A stretch of 64,000 nt of DNA from Methanoplanus sp. FWC-SCC4. Lineage in GTDB: Archaea > Halobacteriota > Methanomicrobia > Methanomicrobiales > Methanomicrobiaceae. Below the pieces are notes generated by a model, which did not search any database, was not told the origin of the DNA, and was given only the letters and a program-made list of their open reading frames with translations. Numbering within the stretch: the stretch's first letter is position 1; every line of letters starts with the position of its first letter. The stretch is taken from NCBI RefSeq assembly GCF_032878975.1, contig NZ_CP043875.1, positions 798,370 through 862,369 of the forward strand. Reading direction: 5' to 3'. The position numbers and the translations under genes are program-made. This document shows, piece by piece, positions 35,702 through 43,965 of the stretch.

Positions 35702-36276
35702 TTATGGCCGGTGGAAAAGGTAGCCGTCTTTCTCTGGGAGAGAAACCACTTGTCAAAATTGCCGGCACACCTATGCTCTCATATGTAATATCTGCATTTC
35801 AAAGAGCAAATTGTGATATTCTGGTCATCGCGTCTCCTGCAGTTCCTATGACTATTAACTGGTGCAGGGCAAATGGCATAGATTACTACAAATCACGCGG
35901 AACGGGTTATGTGGAGGATCTAATTGAGTGCATTACTGAAACCGGAGAAAAATCTCCTTTTTTTTCATGTGTTTCTGATCTTCCCGGGATAAAACCCCTG
36001 CATATTGAATATGTGTGGGAGAAGTATCTCATGTCTGGAAAAGAGGCATGCTCAGTCTGGGTGCCCCGGTCGTTATTTTTGTCTAATGGCTGTACATGCA
36101 GTTACTCCGAAGAGATTGATGGAATTAACGCCTGCCCTGTGGGGCTTAATATTTTAAACGGTGAGAATATCGAAAATGAGCAAAAAGAGTATAAAATTGT
36201 ATTGAATGAAAGCTCCCTTGCATATAACATTAACACAAAGGAAGATTTTGAAAAGGTAAGTCTCTATTTTGATTAA
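35689..36276 (+). CDS. cobY: GTP:adenosylcobinamide-phosphate guanylyltransferase
   Basis: 195-residue nucleotidyltransferase. The N-terminal MAGGKGSRLSLGEKPLVKIAGTPML is the activated-nucleotide signature; FSCVSDLPGIKP supplies the metal-binding Asp; CPVGLNILNGE follows the archaeal CobY pattern. CobY replaces bacterial CobU in archaeal cobalamin synthesis. GTG start inside the end of cobD (13-base overlap) with a GGAGG site upstream. The pair acts in nucleotide-loop assembly of the corrinoid used by methyltransferases. Confidence 0.88.
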   Translation: MLSVIMAGGKGSRLSLGEKPLVKIAGTPMLSYVISAFQRANCDILVIASPAVPMTINWCRANGIDYYKSRGTGYVEDLIECITETGEKSPFFSCVSDLPGIKPLHIEYVWEKYLMSGKEACSVWVPRSLFLSNGCTCSYSEEIDGINACPVGLNILNGENIENEQKEYKIVLNESSLAYNINTKEDFEKVSLYFD

Positions 36277-36307
36277 TATTATTATATATTACACATATTT
36301 TTCATAA

Positions 36308-36322
36308 AATCCCCGGGGGATT
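36308..36322. promoter_or_regulatory. GC-rich palindrome at promoter of cyclodeaminase gene
   Basis: AATCCCC-G-GGGGATT, a perfect 7-bp dyad with one central base, stands out in AT-rich DNA. A TATA-like string (about 36283-36292) lies ~25 bases upstream, so the dyad covers the expected transcription start. Candidate repressor site. Confidence 0.4.
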
Positions 36323-36386
36323 ATCCAAAAAAATTATTTTAGAACGTGGCAAAAAAATAATACTAAACACCCCATATCTAAATGGT

Positions 36387-37604
36387 ATGGAATCGTCCCG
36401 TGAGATTGAACTTGAAGGTCATATTATTGATTCCGGTATAATGACCCGTGTTTTTGATAAAGTTCTGGATATGGGCGGCAATTTTGAGATTACCACCTTT
36501 GAGATAGGAAAACAAAAGCAGGACATAAGTTATGCAAGACTCATTATTAGTGCCCAGGATGATGAAATCCTTGAGAATATACTGAGTGAATTGCATCGTC
36601 TTGGTGCACGCATGCCCGAAGTTGAAAATGTTCTGCTGGAGACTTCCGAAGGAGACCGGGTTGTACCTAAGGGATTTTATTCGACAACCAACCATCCGAC
36701 ATTTGTAAAATTTGAAGACAACTGGTTTAAAGTTGAAAATATTGAGATGGATTGTCTTATTGTTGTTAAAACAGAAGAAAAAAGGGCTGTATGCACTCCT
36801 CTGGCAAAGCTGAAAAAAGGAGATTGTGTTGTAATCGGTGAGAGGGGGGTCAGAATTGTTCCTCCTGAAAGGTCTAGAAAAGTCAATGTGTTTGAATTTA
36901 TGCAGAATACAGTTTCATCTGAAAGGCCCAGTGAAACTATAATTGCTAAAATTGCAGCTGAGATGAAGGAGCTTAAAGCCAAAGGCGGAAAGATCGCTTT
37001 TGTTGGCGGACCTGCAATTGTTCACACCCGGGCTGCACCTGCACTTGCAGAAATAATCCGTGAAGGTTTTATTGATGTTCTTTTTGCAGGTAATGCGCTT
37101 GCAACACATGATATTGAATACAACCTCTTTGGAACCTCCCTTGGAATGAATCTTGATACGGGAAGTCTTGCAGTAGGTGGTCACAAGAATCATATTTATG
37201 CAATAAGTGAGGTTATTCGTGCAGGTTCGATAAAGGATGCGGTTGAGAAAGGAATTATTAAAAAAGGCATAATGTATGAATGTGTAAAGAACAATGTTCC
37301 TTTTGTCCTTGCCGGCTCAATAAGAGATGACGGCCCTCTTCCTGATGTAATAACGGATGTGATGGTTGCACAGGATGAAATGAGGAAACATCTGCTAGAT
37401 GTTGATATGGTGCTTATGGTTGGAACCCTTCTGCACTCTGTTGCAATAGGTAACTGTCTGCCTTCATATGTCAAGACAATCTGTGTTGATATAAACCCTG
37501 CATCTGTTACAAAATTAAATGACAGGGGAACATCGCAGGCAATAGGTGTTGTAAGTGATGCCGGAGCATTTCTGCCTCTTCTGGCAAAGAATCTTAAAAA
37601 ATAA
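36387..37604 (+). CDS. Archaeal-type ornithine cyclodeaminase (TIGR00300/LOR-domain family)
   Basis: 405 residues. The first ~110 residues form the LOR/SDH-type domain (REIELEGHIIDSGIMTRVFDKVLDMGG). A short beta region with VPKGFYSTTNHPT follows, then a Rossmann-like C-terminal half with the KIAFVGGPAIVHTRAAPALAEIIREG and GGHKNHIYAISEVI signatures of the TIGR00300 family and the VDINPASVTKL strand. Members characterised in methanococci convert ornithine to proline with NAD. Length matches. Single gene, with its own palindromic promoter element. Confidence 0.8.
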   Translation: MESSREIELEGHIIDSGIMTRVFDKVLDMGGNFEITTFEIGKQKQDISYARLIISAQDDEILENILSELHRLGARMPEVENVLLETSEGDRVVPKGFYSTTNHPTFVKFEDNWFKVENIEMDCLIVVKTEEKRAVCTPLAKLKKGDCVVIGERGVRIVPPERSRKVNVFEFMQNTVSSERPSETIIAKIAAEMKELKAKGGKIAFVGGPAIVHTRAAPALAEIIREGFIDVLFAGNALATHDIEYNLFGTSLGMNLDTGSLAVGGHKNHIYAISEVIRAGSIKDAVEKGIIKKGIMYECVKNNVPFVLAGSIRDDGPLPDVITDVMVAQDEMRKHLLDVDMVLMVGTLLHSVAIGNCLPSYVKTICVDINPASVTKLNDRGTSQAIGVVSDAGAFLPLLAKNLKK

Positions 37605-37611
37605 TATTTTT

Positions 37612-38598
37612 TTATTCTGTTAACGGCATACAGAATGGTTCTTCTTCTTTTAATATATATTCCCATTCTTCCATGCAGGAACATCCCTTTTCATAATAGA
37701 TCTTCAGAATTTCCTTGTCTGCTGAAAGTGAATATTCACGTATTGCATCAACGATGTCTTTGTCGCATTCCCCGCAGTTGTGGGGGCCGCGTTTTTTTCC
37801 TCCTCCAACAGGATCGCACATGACATGAGGTTCTGCTTCAATCAGAACTTTTAGTGCACTCCACAGGTAAGGGGGCCTGTATGCTCTTTTTTTCCATAAT
37901 GATTCAACTGATGTTCTGTTTTGAATTGTACAGAGATTCATGGATATCATGTCGGAATAAGGTGCACATTCCCTGATTGACTTTAACATATCTTCCATTG
38001 CCTCTTTTTCGGTCAGATATGGCGGTTTCATCATGAGGTATGTTTTAATCCCCGTGTCAGCCTTCTTTGCTTCTTTTACTGCGGTTAGAAAATCATCAAA
38101 TGTGTGACCTTTGTCAATGCATTTTTCCCTGATAAAATCATTTGTGGTTTCAAGTCCCATTGCAACGTAAAGTGGTCTGTCCCATGTGTTGTCATCAATT
38201 ATTTCACGGAACTCGAGGAGATCTGATTCCTTTACATATTCTGTTCTGGACTCTGCTATGATGACTTTTCCCCTGAAAGCTTTTGCAACGGCCAGGCGTG
38301 CTTTTAACGGAACCTCATTTCCGTCAAAAAAACTTCCTGAAGTAAATATTTTGACCATTTGATATTTATCAGCAGGATATTCACTTAGAATCCAGTTGAG
38401 TTGGCCGATAATTTTGTCTGCCAGTTCATCTTCGGGCATTTTGTGGTATCTTTCATTCTTATACCCGCACATGGTGCAGCGATTCCATGAACATCCGCCT
38501 GATTTGAAGATGATTGTCAGGCAGTCGATAGTCTCAGAGTTGTATGTTTCCCTGCTCTTCCAGCATGCAAGGGGTTTTTCAATATTTTCGGATATCAT
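37612..38598 (-). CDS. Archaeosine biosynthesis radical SAM protein RaSEA
   Basis: 328-residue radical SAM enzyme with the cluster motif CSWNRCTMCGY (residues ~35-45; the spacing C-x4-C-x2-C is typical of this Elp3-like branch). Further marks are FTSGSFFDGNEVP, ESRTEYV, VAMGLETTNDFIREKCI and a C-terminal second Cys cluster (HNCGEC, GCSC). RaSEA works with ArcS to convert the preQ0-lysine adduct in tRNA position 15 to archaeosine. The partner genes are not in the window. Starts only 28 bases from the divergent next gene. Confidence 0.87.
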   Translation of the reverse strand: MISENIEKPLACWKSRETYNSETIDCLTIIFKSGGCSWNRCTMCGYKNERYHKMPEDELADKIIGQLNWILSEYPADKYQMVKIFTSGSFFDGNEVPLKARLAVAKAFRGKVIIAESRTEYVKESDLLEFREIIDDNTWDRPLYVAMGLETTNDFIREKCIDKGHTFDDFLTAVKEAKKADTGIKTYLMMKPPYLTEKEAMEDMLKSIRECAPYSDMISMNLCTIQNRTSVESLWKKRAYRPPYLWSALKVLIEAEPHVMCDPVGGGKKRGPHNCGECDKDIVDAIREYSLSADKEILKIYYEKGCSCMEEWEYILKEEEPFCMPLTE

Positions 38599-38626
38599 TA
38601 ATGCTTTAGTAGTTGATCTTGTAAAT

Positions 38627-39724
38627 ATGAAAAAGATAGCATATGCGGCACTTCTTCTGATGGCACTTGTCGGTGTTTCATCGGCCTATTTGATCAGTTT
38701 TGATGTGCCTAAAACAGTAAGTCCGGGGGATACTATTGTAATAGATGGTGAGAGCACCTTAAATCCCGGAACAACGATGGAGATCATTTTGTACAAACAG
38801 TCTGCGAGTATATCCCAGATTTCAAAAAAGGAATTTACCATACAGGACGGGGGTTACTGGTCAGCAAAGTTTGATACTGATGGTCTTGAACCCGGAATGT
38901 ACAAATTTGAAATAAACAATGAAAAAAAGTATGATCTGGGCTCGAGTTCGGTAACTTACAGGATGTTTGAGCTGGTTGATCGTACAGGGGAGATTGTTAT
39001 TACATCCCCTTTGACGCAGGAGTTTAACGGGTACCTTGACATTGCAGGGAGAAGCACCACACGCGGAAATAAAGGAGTTGAACTTATGGTGGACGGGCTG
39101 AAAATGGGTGTTGTTTTTCAGCGCGAATGGATTGAAACTGACAGTAATGGGGGATTCAGTGAAAAAATCAGGATCAGCGGCCCCAGTATATATTATGCTT
39201 CTTTTTATGACAGTCAGGGACTTATCAGAAGTGAAAAGTTTACTGTAACTCCGCCTGGTACCTCTCAACCAACAGGTGATTCAACGGAGTCCCCAAAAAA
39301 GCCTATTGCCGCCCAGTCTTTCTCATCTTATGAGAATCCTGCATTTTTTGCAATTCAGACAAATCCTGGTTATCTTGATGTAACAACATCGGGAGATCAT
39401 GACTGGGTGGTTGCATACGTTGATGAAAACAGGGCTTTGAAAAGTATCAATGAATTTAGCGGAAGTCAGGCTGAGTCTTTCAGGATACCTGTCTCAGGTG
39501 GCATGGTTTATGTGAAAGTATATCCTTTCGGGAAGTCGGATAGTGGTTATGTTACATTATATGCGAACGGCGCTTCTTCGGTGACGATAAGTTCGGATGC
39601 CGAGACATTTTTTGCATCTGCAGAAACTCCAAAACCGACTCAGTCCGGGGGTATTTTTGTAATAAACCTTATTATATTGATTTTATCTTTGTCATTTGTG
39701 CGGATTATTATAAAAAATCAATAA
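38627..39724 (+). CDS. Exported beta-sandwich protein with C-terminal membrane anchor
   Basis: 365 residues: signal peptide (KKIAYAALLLMALVGVSSA), two or three immunoglobulin-like domains (residues ~20-210: ISFDVPKTVSPGDTIVIDGEST, TGEIVITSPLTQEFNGYLDIAGRS), a Pro/Ser linker, a domain with NPAFFAIQTNPGYLDVTTSG (residues ~245-325) like PEGA or Ig folds, a Thr/Pro stalk and a terminal helix (IFVINLIILILSLSFVRIII). Likely a cell-surface or S-layer-linked protein. The frame is open to 38396, but only ATG 38627 gives a signal peptide. Confidence 0.75.
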   Translation: MKKIAYAALLLMALVGVSSAYLISFDVPKTVSPGDTIVIDGESTLNPGTTMEIILYKQSASISQISKKEFTIQDGGYWSAKFDTDGLEPGMYKFEINNEKKYDLGSSSVTYRMFELVDRTGEIVITSPLTQEFNGYLDIAGRSTTRGNKGVELMVDGLKMGVVFQREWIETDSNGGFSEKIRISGPSIYYASFYDSQGLIRSEKFTVTPPGTSQPTGDSTESPKKPIAAQSFSSYENPAFFAIQTNPGYLDVTTSGDHDWVVAYVDENRALKSINEFSGSQAESFRIPVSGGMVYVKVYPFGKSDSGYVTLYANGASSVTISSDAETFFASAETPKPTQSGGIFVINLIILILSLSFVRIIIKNQ

Positions 39725-39767
39725 CATCATATTTTTATCTGAAAAGAATCAACTAGTTAGAGGACGG

Positions 39768-39851
39768 GCCGAGATAGTCTAGCCCGGAAAGGCGGTGGCC
39801 TTGAAAGCCACTGGTGTTCGCACCTCAGGAGTTCAAATCTCCTTCTCGGCG
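39768..39851 (+). tRNA. tRNA-Ser (UGA anticodon)
   Basis: 84-base class II tRNA. Acceptor GCCGAGA pairs with TCTCGGC plus discriminator G. The anticodon arm is GTGGC-CTTGAAA-GCCAC, giving anticodon TGA. The long variable arm GGTG-TTCG-CACC identifies serine, and the T arm is AGGAG-TTCAAAT-CTCCT. No CCA is encoded. The 3' end is the left attachment repeat of the integrated element; the gene stays intact. Confidence 0.96.
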
Positions 39852-39853
39852 TT
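39836..39853 (+). repeat. attL (18-bp direct repeat)
   Basis: AATCTCCTTCTCGGCGTT, covering the T-stem 3' half and acceptor 3' strand of tRNA-Ser plus two bases. Identical to 57773-57790. Flanked on the element side by AAGACAGGTTGTCTAAAACC, of which AGACA-GGT-TGTCT (39855-39867) is a small dyad. Confidence 0.92.
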
Positions 39854-39904
39854 AAGACAGGTTGTCTAAAACCTTATATTCTCAATTTTTAAATTTTAAT
39901 ATTA

Positions 39905-41110
39905 ATGAGAAGGACAGCTTCAGAATTTCATAATCGCTCTGTTGATACAGCTGCGCTCTTTCTTAATAAAAATCTTTCATCCGGAGCTATTACGCAGGCC
40001 GATTATGATTTAATAACCAAATTCCTAAATTACAAACTTTCTTTTGATGATATAGCAGAAACCAGGTATCATAAGATATGTCAGCATCTTGTCTGGTGGA
40101 GGCATTATCTCCCGGAATTTCCTTCCTGCACTATTGATGATATCGTTAAAGGTATTGGGGATTTAAAGAACGCCAAGACTACAAAAGGAGATAAGTTCTC
40201 CAATATGACTTTGAGAGATTACATTTCTATTCTTAAAATGTTCCTCCGGTGGTTAAACAAGCAGGGATTATCGGAAATAACACGGGATGAAATTTCTGAA
40301 ATAAGTCTTCCCAAAAGAAAAAATAAGAAAAATATTGTTATTTTCAAAGACGGGGAGGTTGAGAAGATGATCGATTCATGCAGGAGAATCCGGGATCGCG
40401 CTATGATAAGTCTGCTGTATGAGGGAGGCTTTAGGATCGGTGAGATCGGCACTATGGTTTGGGATCAGGTTGTCTTTGATGATTATGGTCTTATTGTTAA
40501 GGAAGACTTCAAGACCGGGAAACAAAGAGCGCTCAGGCTTGCCATGTCTAAACATGATCTTGTGGAATGGAAGAATGAATATTGCAAGTATGGAGAGCCT
40601 TACGGGGACAGTTCCGTATTCCTGAATGAAAAGTCCGAGCCATACAATTACAGAGCCCTTGAGAAGCATCTGAAGAGGATTGCTGAGAGGGCAGGAGTGG
40701 AGACAAAATTCACACCTCATTCATTTAGGCATACCAGGATAACAAACCTGAAAAGAGAGGGTATTTCAGATGCCATAGTCGGTCTTATGATGTGGGGAGA
40801 TCCCACAGCTCCGGAACTGTCAACTTACAATCAGATGAACTTTGAAGATGTCAACTCAACCATGCTTGAACATTATGGGATATCAGCCCCGGTTGTTAAG
40901 CATGAAAAGAGCCTTCCCCGGCAGTGTCCGAAGTGTCATGAGATCAATCCTCCCCGGTTCTCCTTCTGTGGTCTTTGTGGTGAACCTCTTTCCAAGGAGG
41001 CAATAGACAATATTGATATGGTTAAGACATCACTGACCTGTGATGAAGATATCCGCTATGCTAAGTTTAAGGCAATGATGGACAGATACATGACTGAAAC
41101 AGGTCAGTAA
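39905..41110 (+). CDS. int: Tyrosine recombinase/integrase with C-terminal zinc ribbon
   Basis: 401 residues. A SAM-like N-terminal core-binding domain (~40-135) precedes the catalytic domain with Arg177 (GGFRIGEI), the HSFRH box (His272, Arg275, His276) and probable nucleophile Tyr308 (STYNQMN). After the catalytic part, residues 341-358 carry CPKC...CGLC, a zinc ribbon fused to the C-terminus, then a helical tail. The gene starts 52 bases after the tRNA and is not split by integration, so integration leaves it functional. Expected to catalyse insertion into and excision from tRNA-Ser. Confidence 0.93.
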   Translation: MRRTASEFHNRSVDTAALFLNKNLSSGAITQADYDLITKFLNYKLSFDDIAETRYHKICQHLVWWRHYLPEFPSCTIDDIVKGIGDLKNAKTTKGDKFSNMTLRDYISILKMFLRWLNKQGLSEITRDEISEISLPKRKNKKNIVIFKDGEVEKMIDSCRRIRDRAMISLLYEGGFRIGEIGTMVWDQVVFDDYGLIVKEDFKTGKQRALRLAMSKHDLVEWKNEYCKYGEPYGDSSVFLNEKSEPYNYRALEKHLKRIAERAGVETKFTPHSFRHTRITNLKREGISDAIVGLMMWGDPTAPELSTYNQMNFEDVNSTMLEHYGISAPVVKHEKSLPRQCPKCHEINPPRFSFCGLCGEPLSKEAIDNIDMVKTSLTCDEDIRYAKFKAMMDRYMTETGQ

Positions 41111-41291
41111 ATATGTCAAATATTTTTCATCTTTCAAAAATGCCTATAATGGTTTTAAATTTTTAATTGTCTTGTAATTTCATCTTTAAATTACTTTCAC
41201 GCCACGCACGGCGAGTATTTATAAAGTCCATCATTCAAAGTCTGAATCCTTAAAAAAATATTTAGATATACAGATAAAACCAGGTGATTAG

Positions 41292-41459
41292 TTGGGAGGG
41301 GAGGAAGATGAAGCACATCATAATAAGGCCTGTGATAAAACAACCAGGCAGAAAGATAAATCGGATATTTCAAATGAAGTTGCAGAAGAAATAAGGAGTC
41401 TTTTTAAGGATGAATCCTTTTTGAGAGATTTAAAGGAAATAATTATAGGTAATATTTAG
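41292..41459 (+). CDS. TTG-start 55-residue acidic/helical protein
   Basis: A frame beginning TTG 41292, five bases after a GGTGA site, with a stop codon immediately upstream, so the start is fixed. The protein is charged (GGEEDEAHHNKACDKTT), then helical (NEVAEEIRSLFKDESFLRDLKEII). This second half resembles the C-terminal tail of the RHH protein at 47809-48084 (REVLEFFRSDEGKELLKDLIQNM) but without a ribbon-helix-helix front. It may be a partner or antagonist of that regulator. The 41111-41291 region before it has a TATA-like TATTTATAAA near 41215. Confidence 0.5.
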   Translation: MGGEEDEAHHNKACDKTTRQKDKSDISNEVAEEIRSLFKDESFLRDLKEIIIGNI

Positions 41460-41503
41460 AGTTAACTTTCAGCATTAAATTGTATAATTGAATTAGAGTT
41501 AAC
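41456..41503. promoter_or_regulatory. Repeated TTAGAGTTAAC sites upstream of methylase
   Basis: TTAGAGTTAAC occurs at 41456-41466 and 41493-41503, 37 bases apart. The related string (TAACTTACTCTAACTTAACTT) occurs in the RHH control region near 48125-48146. May be operators shared by the regulator. The rest of 41504-41673 is AT-rich leader/promoter DNA without a gene. Confidence 0.35.
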
Positions 41504-41673
41504 ATTTTTCTCAAAAATCATTTTATCAAATTTTAGGATTTAGTTATAAATATCAATATTTGGATTCATAACATATTATTGATATCTGAGTATTTGTATA
41601 CCTAAAAATTCGTAATATATCAAAAATAGGAAGTAATTCATAAGTTGCTTAATTAATATATTACATAGCTTAA

Positions 41674-43218
41674 ATGGAATCTTTTAAAGACAGCTCAGAA
41701 AATCTAAGTGAATCGAGTATTTTAGATTCATCTGTACAATTAGCTGAAAGATTTTGTAATAATAATTATAAAAATAAAAGAAAACCAATTGGACAATTTT
41801 TTACCCCTCCTGATGTTGCAAATTATATGGCAAACCAGATAAAATTACCAAAACAAGATTTTTCGTTATTAGATCCCGGAGCAGGCACAGGAATATTGCT
41901 TGCAGCAGTTTGTGATAGAATATATAATGAATACAAAAAACCAATAAATTTGACAATTGTTGCATACGAGAATAACTTTGAAATAATACCCAATCTTGAA
42001 GAAACACTTTCTTACTGCAGAACAAAGTTATTTGAAAAAGGGCATATTGTGAATTATACGGTAATAAAAAAAGATTTCATCGACATAAATTCAAGATATT
42101 TATTAAAAAAACCTAAAAAAGATCTTCCTTATTATGATATTGTTATATCAAACCCTCCCTATTATAAATTAAATAAGGATTCAAAAGAATCCAAATTGAT
42201 GAGTGAATTTGTTTATGGTCAACCAAATATCTATTCTTTTTTTGTAATTGTCTCAACCAAAATGCTAAAAGAAAATGGTCAGTTTATATACATCACTCCA
42301 AGAAGTTTTTGTTCAGGATTATATTATAAAAAAATGAGAAAATGGTTGTTGGATAATTCATGTATTACAAAAATTCATAGCTTTAATTCAAGGAAAAATA
42401 TTTTTGAAATGGATAATATTCTTCAAGAAGTATTAATTATTGCTGGCGAAGCAACGAATAAGAAAAAATGCAAATCTGTTCATATTAGTTTATCATCGGA
42501 TAGGACATTTTCAGATTTGTATGATTTAAGTGTTCCTTATTCTCTTATTAATCCTGGAAAAAACAAAGAAAGTTATATACGCATTCCGATGAATGAAAAA
42601 GATTTGAATCTAATCAAAAAAATTGATTCTTGGAATAATGTACTGAAAGACTTTAATATTAATATTTCTACTGGAAAGGTTGTAGATTTTAGAACCAAAG
42701 GTAATTTAGTTAATAATTATGATCAAGAAGGAAGTGTTCCTTTAATATGGATGCAAAATCTGGATATAAATAAAGTAAATTTGGATATTCAGAATTTTGA
42801 AAAACCTAGGGGAATTTTACATAATAATGAAACTGTGAATATAACAATCCCTGTAAAAAATTATATCTTAATGAAAAGATTTACAACAAAAAATGATAAG
42901 AGGAGGTTATTTGCAGTCCCATTCCCAAAAAAAGATTTCAGAGATTTTAGATATATTGGGTTTGAAAATCATTTGAATTATATTTATAAGATTGAGGGGG
43001 AGCTTTCACTAAATGAAATGTATGGATTGTCAGCCCTTTTCAATTCAAAAATAATGGATTCATATTTTAGAACGATAAGTGGAAGTACTCAGGTTAATGC
43101 TACAGATATAAGAAAAATGCCTTTGCCTGATTATGATAAAATAATAAGTTTGGGAAATTATTCGAGAAGAAACAAAAAATTAGATTATTCTGATTATATT
43201 CAAAAAATACTAAAATAA
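41674..43218 (+). CDS. N6-adenine DNA methyltransferase (Eco57I/TaqI-like)
   Basis: 514 residues. Motif X GQFFTP (residues 40-45), motif I LLDPGAGTGILLA (65-77) for S-adenosylmethionine, motif IV NPPY (160-163) for the target adenine, then a FIYITPRSFCSG strand and a C-terminal target-recognition half ending with GSTQVNATDIRKMPLPD, typical of gamma-class N6A methylases of type II systems. No N-terminal endonuclease domain is present and no separate endonuclease gene was recognised. Very AT-rich codon use compared with the virion genes. Convergent with, and 9 bases from, the three-gene operon on the other strand. Confidence 0.92.
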   Translation: MESFKDSSENLSESSILDSSVQLAERFCNNNYKNKRKPIGQFFTPPDVANYMANQIKLPKQDFSLLDPGAGTGILLAAVCDRIYNEYKKPINLTIVAYENNFEIIPNLEETLSYCRTKLFEKGHIVNYTVIKKDFIDINSRYLLKKPKKDLPYYDIVISNPPYYKLNKDSKESKLMSEFVYGQPNIYSFFVIVSTKMLKENGQFIYITPRSFCSGLYYKKMRKWLLDNSCITKIHSFNSRKNIFEMDNILQEVLIIAGEATNKKKCKSVHISLSSDRTFSDLYDLSVPYSLINPGKNKESYIRIPMNEKDLNLIKKIDSWNNVLKDFNINISTGKVVDFRTKGNLVNNYDQEGSVPLIWMQNLDINKVNLDIQNFEKPRGILHNNETVNITIPVKNYILMKRFTTKNDKRRLFAVPFPKKDFRDFRYIGFENHLNYIYKIEGELSLNEMYGLSALFNSKIMDSYFRTISGSTQVNATDIRKMPLPDYDKIISLGNYSRRNKKLDYSDYIQKILK

Positions 43219-43227
43219 TTAAATTTT

Positions 43228-43965
43228 TTAAAGATTATATTTTGATCCACTTTCTAGCAATGTAGAATTATGAGCATCTAAAAAATCTATACATTTTTTA
43301 AAATAGCAATATTGAAATAAATTTTGACTTCGCTTAATAATCTGTTTCCATTCAGGTCTTTCTCTATATTCATATGACTCATTAGGAAAATAATTGAACA
43401 AAATAAATTCAAACAATATTAAAATGTCCATTGGAGGAAATGGAAATCTTGGTTCTTTTATTGCTACAGGGAACCAGCCCATGTCATCGGGATTAGATTT
43501 TCCTCCAAAATGAAGATGAAAAAAGGGTTCTGGAGTGTGTGTACCTTTTTTTCTCATATCAAAGTGAAATTGTGTTATCAATCTTTTAGAATTTACATGA
43601 GGTAATTTATCTTTTATTTTATCGGAATCTAAATCCTTTCTATAACATACATTAGTTTTGTCAGAATAAAGTTTTATTAATATATTATATCTATCATAAC
43701 TTACGAGTTTTTGATTTTTTATTTTACCTTTAATGTTACAAGAAATCTCTATGACACTTAATGCAGTATGATTTTTCAAGGGTATTTTTATAGGATCAGA
43801 TTCGTCAATAATGGTTTCAAAAAGCCCATCTTTATTTCTTTCAATGCTTCCGATGCAATTCATTAATTTATCGAACAGAGGAACAGGAATTATATTCTTA
43901 TTTTTTGCAAAAGTAAGATGCTTTTTAGAATGTTTACAATATTCTTTTATTGTGAGTGAAACCAC
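43228..43965 (-). CDS. Unknown 245-residue protein of GHKL/receiver operon (effector candidate)
   Basis: Third gene of the operon. GTG start directly after the receiver-gene stop, with the GGTGA ribosome site inside the previous gene. The protein is basic, mixed alpha/beta, with aromatic-rich C-terminal helices. The most striking part is a histidine cluster near residues 133-155: QFHFDMRKKGTHTPEPFFHLHFGG (His, Asp, His, His, His). This could bind a metal, but no known nuclease motif such as PD-(D/E)xK or HNH is visible. No signal peptide or membrane helix. As the last gene behind a sensor kinase and receiver it is a reasonable effector candidate; this is inference. Confidence 0.6.
   Translation of the reverse strand: MVSLTIKEYCKHSKKHLTFAKNKNIIPVPLFDKLMNCIGSIERNKDGLFETIIDESDPIKIPLKNHTALSVIEISCNIKGKIKNQKLVSYDRYNILIKLYSDKTNVCYRKDLDSDKIKDKLPHVNSKRLITQFHFDMRKKGTHTPEPFFHLHFGGKSNPDDMGWFPVAIKEPRFPFPPMDILILFEFILFNYFPNESYEYRERPEWKQIIKRSQNLFQYCYFKKCIDFLDAHNSTLLESGSKYNL

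Noticed and set aside
39905-41110. Integrase gene split by integration (SSV type)
   Set aside because: The attachment repeat is in the tRNA gene outside the integrase, and the integrase frame is complete with all catalytic residues.
43228-43965. Restriction endonuclease partner for the methylase
   Set aside because: No PD-(D/E)xK, HNH, GIY-YIG or PLD motif could be seen, and the gene is in the kinase/receiver operon on the other strand.
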